The position numbers and the translations under genes were made by a program. The notes beneath the pieces were generated by a model. The model saw only the letters and a list, made by a program, of their open reading frames with translations. It was not told where the DNA came from and ran no database searches. Source: Planctomycetota bacterium (GTDB taxonomy: Bacteria > Planctomycetota > UBA1135 > UBA2386). Taken from it: 36,223 bases of DNA. The stretch covers positions 1 through 36,223 of the forward strand of contig NYVR01000109.1 of NCBI GenBank assembly GCA_002684655.1, read 5' to 3'. This document shows, in pieces, positions 7,349-16,478 of the stretch (position 1 is the first letter of the stretch; each line of letters opens with the position of its first letter).

Positions 7349-9574
7349 ATGCGACGCCTGCTGACTGCCGCCGGACTGCTGCTGACGGGGCTCGCGGCTC
7401 AGCAAGACGCCGTCGAGGTGCTGGTCGAGGACTACTGCATCTCGTGTCACGGCGAAGGCGAGGTGTCAGGCGGCTTGGACCTGACGACGCCTGCGCGCGG
7501 CAAGGTCGCTAAGCTCTGGCGCTGGAGCAGGATCCGCGAGCGTGTGCGGGCGTTCGAGATGCCGCCTGCGCATGCCGGTGGCATGACGGTCGAGGAGCGC
7601 CGACAAGTGACCGGGTTCGTCGACCGGCTGTTGGAGCGTGAGGTGCCGTCGCTGCCGGCTCGCAGCGAGCCCGTGACCGTTCGACGGCTCAGCCGCTATC
7701 AGTGGCGCAATAGCGTGTTCGACTTGTTCGGGGTCGATCAGGACGTCGACCAGTTCCCGGCCGACGACTTGGGATACGGCTTCGACAGCATCGGCGAGGC
7801 GTTGACGTTCTCCACGCTGCACCTGGAGAAGTATCTCGCCGCCGCGAACAGCGTCGCTGCGGAGGTTTTTCATGGCGAGGATCCTGACGCACCGACGCGC
7901 AAAAAGTTTGCGGGCGGCGGTATGCGCCTGATTAGCGAGCGCGGCGTCACGTTTGGGAGCGGCGCCTTGTTTTTCACCAACGCCACGATCGAGCAGGACT
8001 TCCAGGCGCCGCGCGAGGGGGTCTATCGGCTGCGGATCCTCGCTTCTGCGCAGCAAGCAGGTGATGAGCCCGCGCACATGCTGCCTGCCCTCGACGGCGC
8101 GCCGCTTGAGGTCATCGCCGTACCCGACGCCGACCCGCGCGAGTTTGCGGTCGAGGTGCGCTTGGCAGCGGGTGATCACAAGGTCGCGGTTTCCTTCATC
8201 AACGACTTCTACGATCCGGAGTGTCCTGACCGGAGCCGTCGCGACCGCAACCTCAATCTTGAGGCTGTGACCATCGAGGGGCCGGTCGATCCGCGCGTGA
8301 TTCCGGCGCAGGTCGGCTGGCTTCACGAGGCGCTCAACGTCGTCGTCGAGGACGACGCGGCGCGGCTGCGTAGTTTGGTCACTGCTGCGTTGCCGCGGAT
8401 TTGGCGGCGGGCTGCAGACCCTGCAGAGGTGGAGCGCCTCGTTCGCGCTGGCGCGCGTCGCGTTCAGGCCGGCGAAGGCGTGCTCGAAGCTCAGCGGTTC
8501 TTGCTTACGGCAGCGCTGACTTCGCCGAACTTCCTGTTTCGAACCGAGCGTCGTCGCCGCGAAGCGGCGATTCAGGATTACGAGCTCGCGACGCGGCTCT
8601 CGTATTTTCTGTGGGCCAGCGCGCCTGATGAGGCTCTGCTCAGGCGCGCCGGCGCAGGCGATCTCAGGCGTCCGGAGGCGGTGATCGAAGAGGTCGACCG
8701 CATGTTAAGCGACGAACGCGCTGACCGCCTCGCGACCGACTTTGCGGGACAGTGGCTGGAGCTGCGTTCGATCGCGACGACGCATCTCGACCCAGACCGC
8801 TTCCCCTTCGACGACACGCTGCGGAGGTCCTTGGCGCGTGAGACCGAGCTCTTGTTCTCCGCTGTGCTGCGCGAGCAGCGCGACGTGAGGGAGCTGATCG
8901 ACGCTGACTTCACCTACTTGGACGCGCGGCTCGCGGATCACTACGGGTTGCAGCACCAGGGCGCGGTCGATGAGTTCGTACGAACGCCCTTGCGCGGCGC
9001 CGCGCGCGTTCGCGGCGGCATCCTTGGTCATGGCAGCGTTTTGTCTGTCACCTCGAACCCGACGCGCACGTCCCCGGTCAAGCGCGGCAAGTGGATCTTG
9101 GATAACCTGCTCGGGCAGTCGCCGCCGCCGCCACCCCCTGGAAACGACTCGTTCGGCGACGAGGCGGCGATCGACGGCTCCGCCACCTTGCGAGAGCAGA
9201 TGGCGGCGCACCGGGAGAGGTCTGAGTGCGCCGTCTGCCATGTTCGGATGGACGCCTTAGGGCTGTCGATGGAGCGCTTCGACGCAGTGGGCCGATACCG
9301 AGCCACTGACTCGGCAGGCTTGATCGATGCGAGCAGCGAGCTGCCGGACGGCAGCGCGCTCGCGGGCCTCGCAGACCTCAAGCAGGTGATCGCCGCAGAC
9401 CCTGCGTTCGTGCGTACGGTCGCGCACAAGCTCTTCGTCTACGCGGTCGGGCGAGACCTGCGGCCCCTGGATCGTCTACGTCTTGACCACGCGGTCGCGG
9501 CGCTGCTCGAGTCGGGCGAGGTCACCCTGCGCGACCTGATCCTTCTCATCGTACGAGACCCAGCGTTCCGCTAG
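7349..9574 (+). CDS. Planctomycete cytochrome c / DUF1587-DUF1592-DUF1588-DUF1585 protein
   Basis: The 741-residue exported protein begins with a signal peptide (MRRLLTAAGLLLTGLAAQ) and a heme-binding CISCH (C30-H34), the N-terminal planctomycete cytochrome domain. DUF1587 follows at about 110-172 (VRRLSRYQWRNSVFDLFGVD). A carbohydrate-binding-like beta region precedes DUF1595/DUF1592 (about 330-525). DUF1588 contains TSPVKRGKWILDNLLGQSPP and a second heme motif CAVCH (C627-H631). DUF1585 closes the protein with HKLFVYAVGRDLRPLDRLRL. The domain order and length are typical of a family that is hugely expanded in Planctomycetota and has no established function; periplasmic redox chemistry is inferred from the hemes. 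It lies 25 bases upstream of the octaheme cytochrome. Confidence 0.95.
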   Translation: MRRLLTAAGLLLTGLAAQQDAVEVLVEDYCISCHGEGEVSGGLDLTTPARGKVAKLWRWSRIRERVRAFEMPPAHAGGMTVEERRQVTGFVDRLLEREVPSLPARSEPVTVRRLSRYQWRNSVFDLFGVDQDVDQFPADDLGYGFDSIGEALTFSTLHLEKYLAAANSVAAEVFHGEDPDAPTRKKFAGGGMRLISERGVTFGSGALFFTNATIEQDFQAPREGVYRLRILASAQQAGDEPAHMLPALDGAPLEVIAVPDADPREFAVEVRLAAGDHKVAVSFINDFYDPECPDRSRRDRNLNLEAVTIEGPVDPRVIPAQVGWLHEALNVVVEDDAARLRSLVTAALPRIWRRAADPAEVERLVRAGARRVQAGEGVLEAQRFLLTAALTSPNFLFRTERRRREAAIQDYELATRLSYFLWASAPDEALLRRAGAGDLRRPEAVIEEVDRMLSDERADRLATDFAGQWLELRSIATTHLDPDRFPFDDTLRRSLARETELLFSAVLREQRDVRELIDADFTYLDARLADHYGLQHQGAVDEFVRTPLRGAARVRGGILGHGSVLSVTSNPTRTSPVKRGKWILDNLLGQSPPPPPPGNDSFGDEAAIDGSATLREQMAAHRERSECAVCHVRMDALGLSMERFDAVGRYRATDSAGLIDASSELPDGSALAGLADLKQVIAADPAFVRTVAHKLFVYAVGRDLRPLDRLRLDHAVAALLESGEVTLRDLILLIVRDPAFR

Positions 9575-9599
9575 CGTCCTTTGTGCGCGCGCTGCCAAA

Positions 9600-11588
9600 A
9601 TGGATCCGCGGCTGGCCATCGCGCCACGCGCACTCCTCCGCGGGTCGGTTAGGATCACATCGTTGCTGTGGCTAGCTGTGATCCTCGGTGGGGTGTGCGC
9701 GCTGCTGCCTCTGCTGCGCCTGTGGTCAGACGGTCGTCTGACGAAGCTAGCGGTGTGTGCGGCCGTGGCGGTGGGCGTCTGCGCCGTCGCGATCTGCACC
9801 TGGACGACCCCTACGTCGGCTCGCCCGCGGCCTAACGCGCCTTTGGAAGCGCTCGAGGAGGCCTACGTCGGGTCTGCGACCTGTAAGTCATGTCACCCTG
9901 AAGAGCACTCGTCTTGGCATAGCTCGTTCCACAGGACGATGACGCAGCGCGCCAGTCGGGAGACCGTGGTGCCGCAGTTCGAGCGGTTGGAGCTGGACTG
10001 GTATGGCGAGCAAGTGGTGCTGGAGTGGCGCGGCGACGAACTCTGGACGCGCTTCGTCCGCGGCGGCGGTCAGCCGGGTCATGTCGAGCGCCCGATCGAG
10101 CAGCTCACCGGCTCGCACCACATGCAGGTTTTCTGGTATTCGACCGGCGCTGGGCGAGAGCTCGCGCCTGTGCCCGTGTGCTTCAAGTTAGAGGAGCAGA
10201 TCTGGCTGCCGTTGACCTCGGTGTTCGTGGTGCCACCAGAGCTGCGCGATCCGCCAGAGCCTGGTAAGTGGAACCAGAGCTGCGCGATGTGTCACACCAC
10301 GGACCCTCGACCACGAATGGACATCGGTCGCACCGACACGCACGTCGGCGAGCTCGGCATCAGCTGTGAGGCGTGCCACGGGCCCGGCGGCGCGCACGCC
10401 GCAGCCAACCGGAACCCCTTGCGGCGCTGGCGTAAGCGGTCTGAGGGGCGCGACGAAACGATCGCCAACCCGGGCACGATGCCGCCCGCTCGCTCGGCCG
10501 AGGCCTGCGGCCACTGTCACTCGGTCCGGATCTTGCGGGAGCGTCACTTCGACAGCTGGCGCGAGCACGGCTCGCCGTTCCTGCCGGGCGGCGACCTTCA
10601 GAGCACGCACCTGGTGATCGACCGAAACGACCGCGACGCGCCAGAGCTACGTCAGACCCTTCGACGAGACCCTAGCTTCTTCGCGAGTTCGTTCTGGTCC
10701 GACGGCGAAGTGCGCCTCTCTGGGCGTGAGTTCAGCGGGATGCGCGAGTCCCCGTGCTATCAGCACGGTGACACCACCATGCAGATCGACTGCACCTCTT
10801 GCCACGCGATGCACCGTGAAGAGGGGGCCGCCGACGAGGCGTGGCGCGACGACCAACTCGACGACGGCATGCGCGGGAACGTCGGCTGCACGCAGTGCCA
10901 CGGCGACCTCGCAGAAGAAGACGCGCTGCGAGCCCATACGCGGCACACGCCAGGGTCATCAGGAAGCCAATGCTACAACTGCCACATGAGCCACACGTCC
11001 ATCGGGCTCATGAAGGCCTCGCGAAGCCACGCCATCACCAGCCCAAGCGTCCAGAGCGAGCTTGCGACGGGCCGGCCGAACGCCTGCAACCAGTGTCACC
11101 TCGACCGTTCACTGGGTTGGACGGCCGACGCGTTGGAGGAGGGTTGGGGCGTAGCGAAGCCAGAGCTCGACCAGGAGCAGCGCGACGTCGCGGCGTCGGT
11201 GCGCTGGATCCTCACGGGCGACGCTGGTCTACGCATGCTCGCAGCGTGGAGTTACGGTTGGGCTGACGCCCAAGAGGCCTCGGGGACCGAGTGGATGGCG
11301 CCATATCTCGGGCGACTTTTGGACGATCCATACTATGTCGTCCGCTTCAACGCGGCGCGGTCGCTCGGGTCGGTCGGCGGCTACGGAGGGGTGTTAAAGG
11401 GCTACAACCACCTCGGCGACGCGGGGCAGGCGGCGCCGTTTGTCGACAGCGTGCGCGCTGTCTGGCAAGCTCGGTATACCGGCGGCGCTCGATCATCGGT
11501 GCTGATGTTGCCGCGCGGTCTAGACATCAACCGCTTCGGTCAGCTCTATGCTCGCCGAGATGATCGGATGGTCTTCATCCACGAATGA
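9600..11588 (+). CDS. Membrane-anchored octaheme cytochrome c with a C-terminal HEAT-like region
   Basis: The 662-residue protein has two hydrophobic N-terminal segments (about 21-40 and 48-67), then eight CxxCH heme sites with first cysteines at 95, 228, 256, 303, 398, 430, 458 and 496. The motifs are CKSCH, CAMCH, CEACH, CGHCH, CTSCH, CTQCH, CYNCH and CNQCH. An extra conserved-looking Cys386 (SPCYQHG) lies just before heme five. The C-terminal 130 residues lack hemes and contain LLDDPYYVVRFNAARSLGSV, a HEAT-type repeat. The pattern resembles cytochrome c554-like multiheme proteins that occur with TPR or HEAT tails. The heme domain should face the periplasm and carry or donate electrons; no substrate can be assigned. 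The stop overlaps the next gene by ATGA. Confidence 0.9.
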   Translation: MDPRLAIAPRALLRGSVRITSLLWLAVILGGVCALLPLLRLWSDGRLTKLAVCAAVAVGVCAVAICTWTTPTSARPRPNAPLEALEEAYVGSATCKSCHPEEHSSWHSSFHRTMTQRASRETVVPQFERLELDWYGEQVVLEWRGDELWTRFVRGGGQPGHVERPIEQLTGSHHMQVFWYSTGAGRELAPVPVCFKLEEQIWLPLTSVFVVPPELRDPPEPGKWNQSCAMCHTTDPRPRMDIGRTDTHVGELGISCEACHGPGGAHAAANRNPLRRWRKRSEGRDETIANPGTMPPARSAEACGHCHSVRILRERHFDSWREHGSPFLPGGDLQSTHLVIDRNDRDAPELRQTLRRDPSFFASSFWSDGEVRLSGREFSGMRESPCYQHGDTTMQIDCTSCHAMHREEGAADEAWRDDQLDDGMRGNVGCTQCHGDLAEEDALRAHTRHTPGSSGSQCYNCHMSHTSIGLMKASRSHAITSPSVQSELATGRPNACNQCHLDRSLGWTADALEEGWGVAKPELDQEQRDVAASVRWILTGDAGLRMLAAWSYGWADAQEASGTEWMAPYLGRLLDDPYYVVRFNAARSLGSVGGYGGVLKGYNHLGDAGQAAPFVDSVRAVWQARYTGGARSSVLMLPRGLDINRFGQLYARRDDRMVFIHE

Positions 11589-12007
11589 CGAGCAAGCCTG
11601 ATTTCTCCGCCCTTTCGGCGCGACACCTGCGGTTCGGATGGGGGAGCCTCCTGGTGTTCGTCGTCCTCGGCGGCGTGCTCGAAGCGATGCACGGCTTCAA
11701 GGTCGACTGGTATTTGTCCTTCGGCAGCGAGACGCAGCGGCTCATGTGGCGGCTCGCGCACGCGCACGGCACCCTGCTGTCGCTGGTGCACGTGGCGTTT
11801 GCGTTTACGGCTACGAGGTGCTCAACCGAGCCGCGCGTGGCGTCCGCCTGCTTTATCGGCGCCTCGGTCGCGCTCCCGGGCGGCTTCCTCTTAGGCGCCT
11901 TCGGCGGTGGCGGGGGAGACCCTGGCGTCGGGATTGCGCTGGTCCCGATGGGGCTCCTGTTGATGCTGGTCGGGGTGGCCGCGTGCTTGCGCTCCCTCCG
12001 CCCTTGA
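11585..12007 (+). CDS. Small four-helix membrane protein coupled to the octaheme cytochrome
   Basis: The 140-residue protein has four predicted transmembrane helices at about 18-36, 56-76, 84-106 and 117-135. Between helices one and two is EAMHGFKVDWYL, and helix two starts RLMWRLAHAHGTLLSLVHVAFAF in two pieces, giving five histidines at or near the membrane (H36, H59, H61, H69 and one near the start). Such clustered histidines could bind heme or a quinone-reactive centre, but that is inference. A glycine-rich loop (GAFGGGGGDPG) joins helices three and four. The start overlaps the cytochrome stop by ATGA, so the two are translationally coupled and probably work together. I do not recognise a named family. 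Confidence 0.7.
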   Translation: MTSKPDFSALSARHLRFGWGSLLVFVVLGGVLEAMHGFKVDWYLSFGSETQRLMWRLAHAHGTLLSLVHVAFAFTATRCSTEPRVASACFIGASVALPGGFLLGAFGGGGGDPGVGIALVPMGLLLMLVGVAACLRSLRP

Positions 12008-12022
12008 CGGCAACATGATTCA

Positions 12023-12397
12023 ATGACGCAGGTCCCGACCCCCGACGAGATGCGCGCGCAGTTGGCGCCGTTTGACGCGACCGACCGGAAGGTCCTCGGC
12101 GGGATGGTCGCGCTCTGGATGGCGGAGCCGACAAAGATCAGAGACCAGGAGTGGACGGCGCAGCAGTTCGTCCACGTCGCGACGGTCGCGCACGGCTTTG
12201 ACGCTGAGGACGGTCCGGCGACGAGCGACGAGGTCGAGCGGGTGCGCAGCTACGCGCAGACTCGGATGGACGACATCCTGCGGGTCGGCCTCGCGCTGTT
12301 CATCCGCGTCGCGCAAGACATGCAGGGTCGAGGCGGCGGCTTCTCGTATGAGGACGCGCAGGAGCGCGTGCGCAGCTACCTCGGCGCAGACTCCTAA
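12023..12397 (+). CDS. Hypothetical cytoplasmic protein
   Basis: The 124-residue protein has no signal peptide or transmembrane segment. It is helical and acidic in feel, with ATDRKVLGGMVALWMAEPTK near the start and a C-terminal FSYEDAQERVRSYLGADS. I recognise no family. It follows the four-helix membrane protein by 15 bases and may be the last gene of that operon, or an independent small gene. It ends directly against a 14-bp palindrome. Codon use resembles its neighbours, so it looks like a genuine gene. Confidence 0.6.
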   Translation: MTQVPTPDEMRAQLAPFDATDRKVLGGMVALWMAEPTKIRDQEWTAQQFVHVATVAHGFDAEDGPATSDEVERVRSYAQTRMDDILRVGLALFIRVAQDMQGRGGGFSYEDAQERVRSYLGADS

Positions 12398-12411
12398 AGA
12401 CGGCGCCGTCT
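12398..12411. terminator. Perfect 14-bp palindrome between convergent stops
   Basis: AGACGGCGCCGTCT occupies the space between the stop at 12397 and the lpdA stop starting at 12411. It starts one base after one stop and overlaps the other by one base. The symmetric position suits a bidirectional transcription end, though as a loopless palindrome it would need to fold with a small internal loop. Confidence 0.4.
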
Positions 12412-13820
12412 CACTTCTTGGTGGGCTTCTGGAAGATGTGCACCGCCATGCTGTGCACCGCCTCAGCGGCCTCCATCATCGCTTCAGGGAGCGTCGGGTG
12501 CGCGTGGATGGTCGCGGCCATGTCGCCGACCGTGGCGCCCATCTCGATCGCGAGCGCTCCCTCGGCGATGAGCTCGGTGACTTCTGGTCCGATCATGTGC
12601 ACCCCGAGCACCTTGTCGCTCTCCTTGTCGGAGACCACCTTGACCCATCCTTCGGTTTCGTTGAGCGACATGGCGCGGCCGGACGCCGCGAACGGGAACT
12701 TGCCCTCGACGGGGTCGAAGCCCGCCTCCTTAGCCTCCGCGACGGACAGCCCGACCGACGCGATCTCGGGGTCGGTGAAGATCACCGCCGGGATGCACGC
12801 CGGGTCGTAGGCTGCGCCCGCCTCACCTGCGATCGCAGACGCCGCGACCAGCCCCTCGTGTGAGCCTTTGTGCGCCAGCATCGGCTGCCCTGCGACGTCG
12901 CCGATGGCGTAGATGCCTTGGACGTTGGTCTGACGCGTGTGGTCGACGGGGACGAAGCCGCGGTCGGTGACCTCCACGCCAGCAGCTTCGAGTCCCAGGT
13001 CCTTACCGTTGGGGAAGCGCCCGACGCATGACAGCACGACGTCGCACTCGAAGGTCTCGGTCTTGCCGTCGACCTCCGCGGTGACCTCGAGGCCGCCTTT
13101 GACCTTCTTGTAGCCGACGGCCTTGGTCTTGAGGTGGACCGGCATCTTCTTCTTCTTGAGCGAGCGGCCCATCTCCTTAGAGAGGTCTGCCTCCATGCCC
13201 GGCAGCACCCGGTCCATGAACTCAAGCACCCGCACCTCGGTGCCGAGCTTGTGGTAGACGAGCCCGAGCTCCAGGCCGATGTAGCCGCCGCCGATCACGA
13301 TCATGCGCTTGGGCAGCTTGGTCGGCTTAAGCGCGTCGGTCGAGGACCAGACGTTCTCGCCGTCGAAGTCGAAGCCTGGAACGGCGATCGGCGTGCTGCC
13401 GGAGGCGACGACGATGTTCTTTGTCTCGAGCGTCTGCTTCCCGTCCTTACTGGTCACCTCGACTGTGCCGGCGCCCGCGACCTTGGCGTCGCCCATGAAC
13501 GTGTCGATCTTGTGGTTCTTCAGCAGGCCGCCGACGCCAGACGTGAGCTTGTTGACGATGCCGGCCTTCCACGACACGAGCGCGTCGACGTCGAGGCCTT
13601 CGTATTTGGCCTTGATGCCCATCAGATCAGAGGTCTGGATCTTGTGGACCAGCTTGCTGGCGGCGATGAGCGCTTTGCTCGGGATGCAGCCGACGTTGAG
13701 GCAGACGCCGCCGAAGTTCTCCTTCTCGACGACGGCCGTTTTGAGGCCGAGCTGGGCGCAGCGGATGGCGCAGACGTAGCCGGCAGGGCCGGCACCGATC
13801 ACGATGGCGTCGTAGGTCAT
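12411..13820 (-). CDS. lpdA: Dihydrolipoyl dehydrogenase (E3)
   Basis: The 469-residue flavoprotein re-oxidises dihydrolipoamide on E2 subunits and passes electrons to NAD+. It shows the FAD-binding DAIVIGAGPAGY (4-15), the redox-active disulfide GGVCLNVGCIPSK (C40 and C45), the NAD-binding VIGGGYIGLELG, the second FAD motif IYAIGDVAG, and the C-terminal catalytic HAHPTLPEAMMEA. Length is normal for the family. I use ATG 13820 (MTYDAIV) rather than the upstream ATG 13862 because the FAD motif begins at residue 4. It lies about 4 kb downstream of the E1/E2 genes, separated by three polysaccharide genes on the same strand. It probably serves the E1/E2 complex in this window and any others in the cell. 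Confidence 0.97.
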   Translation of the reverse strand: MTYDAIVIGAGPAGYVCAIRCAQLGLKTAVVEKENFGGVCLNVGCIPSKALIAASKLVHKIQTSDLMGIKAKYEGLDVDALVSWKAGIVNKLTSGVGGLLKNHKIDTFMGDAKVAGAGTVEVTSKDGKQTLETKNIVVASGSTPIAVPGFDFDGENVWSSTDALKPTKLPKRMIVIGGGYIGLELGLVYHKLGTEVRVLEFMDRVLPGMEADLSKEMGRSLKKKKMPVHLKTKAVGYKKVKGGLEVTAEVDGKTETFECDVVLSCVGRFPNGKDLGLEAAGVEVTDRGFVPVDHTRQTNVQGIYAIGDVAGQPMLAHKGSHEGLVAASAIAGEAGAAYDPACIPAVIFTDPEIASVGLSVAEAKEAGFDPVEGKFPFAASGRAMSLNETEGWVKVVSDKESDKVLGVHMIGPEVTELIAEGALAIEMGATVGDMAATIHAHPTLPEAMMEAAEAVHSMAVHIFQKPTKK

Positions 13821-13910
13821 GTTTGGGGCGAACAGGATATGCGCCCTAAGCCTGCTTTCCAATCGCCGTTCGTGCCTTGTCGCAGTTGCCCCTGCGGTGG
13901 ACTTCTCCGG

Positions 13911-15050
13911 CTAGGCCTGCAGTGGCTGGGCGTCCAAAAAGGACCGGCACCGCGCGACGATGCGCGGCGCGGCCGCGCCGTCCCCGTATGGGTTGCTGAT
14001 CTTGGCCATGGCCGCATAGGCGTCGTCGTCGTCGAGCAGCGCGTTCGCGGCGTCTACGATGGCCCGCGGCGCCGTGCCCACGAGCTTCGCGGTTCCAGCT
14101 TCCACCCCCTCGACTCGCTCTGTGACGTCGCGGAGGACGAGCACGGGCTTGCCGAGCGAGGGTGCCTCTTCTTGCACGCCGCCGGAGTCGGTCAACACGA
14201 TGTGGCAGCGATCGAGTTGGAGCACCATCTCGGGGTAGCTGAGCGGCGGCGTCAATGTCACCCCGTCGACGCCGGCCAACCGCTCGCGTACCGCGGCGGC
14301 CACGGCAGGGTTGGGGTGCACCGGCAGCAGCACCTCGACGTCGCCGCGCGCGGCCAGCTGCGCGGTCGCCTCGAGGATGCCTCGGATTCCGTCGCCGACG
14401 CTCTCGCGTCTGTGTGTCGTGACGAGCAGGCGGCGGCGTGCTTGCGGGTCGCCCTCGGACCTAGGGAGGCGCGCTCTCGTCCATACGAGGGCGTCGACGA
14501 CGGTGTTGCCGGTTACATACACGCCCTCCGTGCGACCTTCGCTTCGCAGCTGTTGTTCGGCGCGTTCCGTCGGCGCGAAGGCCAGCGCTGCGAGCCGGTC
14601 GGCGACGACGCGGTTGGCCTCCTCCGGGAACGGCGCGGTAAGGTCGCCCGTGCGTAGCCCCGCCTCGACGTGGCCGAACGGGACGCGGCGGTAGTAGCAC
14701 GCCAACGCCGCGGCGAGCACGGTGGTTGTATCGCCCTGAGCGAGCACGAGCGCGGGCTGCACGGAGCGCAGCGCGTCGTCGAGCGCCGGCAATATCGCGG
14801 CCGTCAGCGACGTCAGGTCTTGTCCGGGCTTCATCACGTCGAGGGCTAGGTCGGTCGTGACGCCAAAGAACGCGAGCTGGTCGTCGACCATGTCACGGTG
14901 CTGTCCCGTGGTCAGCACGCGGCTCTCCGCCCATGGCGCTGCGTCTAGCGCGTGCACGACCGGCGCCATCTTGATGGCCTCGGGGCGGGTCCCGATGACG
15001 CTGAGGATGCGGTGGGTGTTGGGCACGGCGGCGTGCGAGGATGCGCACAT
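13911..15050 (-). CDS. wecB: UDP-N-acetylglucosamine 2-epimerase (non-hydrolysing)
   Basis: The 379-residue enzyme interconverts UDP-GlcNAc and UDP-ManNAc, feeding surface polysaccharide synthesis. It has the family signatures VIGTRPEAIKMAPV near the N-terminus, QGDTTTVLAAALACYY then GHVEAGLRTGD, PEEANRVVADRLA, and DSGGVQEEAPSLGKPVLVLR with downstream TERVEGVEAGTAKLVG. These cover the nucleotide-binding and active-site segments, and the length is normal. The start ATG 15050 lies 22 bases after the membrane protein stop, consistent with one operon of the GT2, GT-C-like and epimerase genes. The cytoplasmic location is expected. Whether it supplies ManNAc to the glycosyltransferases next door is inferred from position. 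Confidence 0.95.
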   Translation of the reverse strand: MCASSHAAVPNTHRILSVIGTRPEAIKMAPVVHALDAAPWAESRVLTTGQHRDMVDDQLAFFGVTTDLALDVMKPGQDLTSLTAAILPALDDALRSVQPALVLAQGDTTTVLAAALACYYRRVPFGHVEAGLRTGDLTAPFPEEANRVVADRLAALAFAPTERAEQQLRSEGRTEGVYVTGNTVVDALVWTRARLPRSEGDPQARRRLLVTTHRRESVGDGIRGILEATAQLAARGDVEVLLPVHPNPAVAAAVRERLAGVDGVTLTPPLSYPEMVLQLDRCHIVLTDSGGVQEEAPSLGKPVLVLRDVTERVEGVEAGTAKLVGTAPRAIVDAANALLDDDDAYAAMAKISNPYGDGAAAPRIVARCRSFLDAQPLQA

Positions 15051-15071
15051 CCCTTGCCGTTGGCAACGTCG

Positions 15072-16478
15072 TCAGCTGTCCGATCCTGTCTTTTCCGCGG
15101 CCGCTCGGAGCGGGAGGGCGGATGAGAGGAAGCTCCAGGCGATCCCGGTCGCGTGGATCAACAGGCGCGGAACGCGCGAGCGTAGGTGATCTGTAAGCTC
15201 GATGTTTGAGATGGCGAACGTCGCGAACCAGATCGGTAGCAGCCAGACGAGCCAAACGCCCAGGACCGTTGAGCCGAAGCGTCGTCGCCAGTTGGGCACG
15301 AAGGCGAGGAGCAGGAACGCCCCGATGAGCCCGAATCGCCCGCGGAAGACGCCGTGTTCGAGCATCGCCCCGGCCATGTCGAGGATGATCGGACCTCGAT
15401 CCCAGAGGCGGCCTACTTCGCTCAGGTAGCGACCGAGCGATCCACGCGCGTTGCCGGACCACTCCGCGAGCGTCGGCAGGCACAGCAGCAGCGCGGCGCC
15501 AAACAGCAGCGCCAAGCCGAGTCGATGCCAGGCGCCGCGCATCTTGCTGAGCGCGAGGTCGGAGCCGACCGCCAACGCTGCCGGCGTAATCGCGAGCGCA
15601 AAGACGGAGGCAGGCAGTGGCTGTCGGTCTGCCCAGGCCAGCTCATGTTGGAGCGGCAGCAACACGGCAGCGCCGATAGTCCAGCCTATGGCAGCGGCGA
15701 ACAGCGTAGAGCGATCTGAGCAGAGCCACGCGGCCGCCATGAAGGCGGCGCCGTAGGGGAGCCCTTCGGGTTTGGTCCAGGCCATCATCATGACGCCGAG
15801 CGAGATCCAGCGTCGGTCTCCGCCGACACATCCGCTCGCCGCGACCGTCGCCCATGCAGCGAGCGTGAAGTCCGCATAACCGCTGTCGACGCTGCCGCTG
15901 TTGGTGCTGACGAAGGCTGGCGTCATCCCAAACGCAGCCGCGGTGATCGCCGCGACGCCGACGGACGAACCGCGCCGGCACGCGCCGACGAAAATCGCCA
16001 GGCACGCCAGGATCCACGCCAGCGGCAACACCAGCCTGCCGACACCTGTCCATCGGTCGACCATCGCGACCAGCAACGGCTGGCCGAGCGGATAGTCTCG
16101 GCTGTGGTGCAGGATAGCAGGGTCACGGAAGACCGCCTGGTCCAAGGTCATGTCGGCGGTCAAGAGCGCGTTCTTCACGTCCCACGCGACGGCGCCGTCC
16201 CAGTGTCGTGACAGTGTTTGATCTGCGCCGAAGGCGAGCACTGCCAAGGTGGCGAGCAAGACCACGCCGACGGCCGAGAGAACCCATGCTTCGCGGCGTT
16301 GCAGCGCGGTACTAGGCAACACGCGCCGCGATAGCGGCAGCGCCGCCAAGCCGCAGGCGATGAGCAACCAGTCTGGCACGGTCACGCCCGCGGCAAGCGC
16401 GATCGACGCGGCGCCCACGCTGAGCGTCAGCCAGATTACGAGCGCGTCGGTCGCTCTGCCGATCCACTGCGCCGTCAT
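15072..16478 (-). CDS. Polytopic membrane protein, GT-C-like (possible glycan glycosyltransferase)
   Basis: The 468-residue protein has roughly ten or more hydrophobic helices across its whole length. Outside loops contain HWDGAVAWDVKNALLTADM, then SRDYPLGQPLLVAMV, a pattern of polar and aromatic residues in the first large loop seen in GT-C membrane glycosyltransferases. I see no unmistakable DxD or EED motif, so the class is tentative. Its start overlaps the upstream GT2 gene stop by ATGA, and the epimerase follows closely, which supports a role in surface glycan synthesis from a lipid-linked sugar. O-antigen ligase or polymerase are alternative possibilities that I cannot exclude. Confidence 0.65.
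   Translation of the reverse strand: MTAQWIGRATDALVIWLTLSVGAASIALAAGVTVPDWLLIACGLAALPLSRRVLPSTALQRREAWVLSAVGVVLLATLAVLAFGADQTLSRHWDGAVAWDVKNALLTADMTLDQAVFRDPAILHHSRDYPLGQPLLVAMVDRWTGVGRLVLPLAWILACLAIFVGACRRGSSVGVAAITAAAFGMTPAFVSTNSGSVDSGYADFTLAAWATVAASGCVGGDRRWISLGVMMMAWTKPEGLPYGAAFMAAAWLCSDRSTLFAAAIGWTIGAAVLLPLQHELAWADRQPLPASVFALAITPAALAVGSDLALSKMRGAWHRLGLALLFGAALLLCLPTLAEWSGNARGSLGRYLSEVGRLWDRGPIILDMAGAMLEHGVFRGRFGLIGAFLLLAFVPNWRRRFGSTVLGVWLVWLLPIWFATFAISNIELTDHLRSRVPRLLIHATGIAWSFLSSALPLRAAAEKTGSDS

Noticed and set aside
13134..14657. 507-codon plus-strand open frame across lpdA and the epimerase gene
   Set aside because: It runs antisense to two genes with clear catalytic motifs and shows only low-complexity Arg/Val/Asp composition. 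It is a shadow frame.
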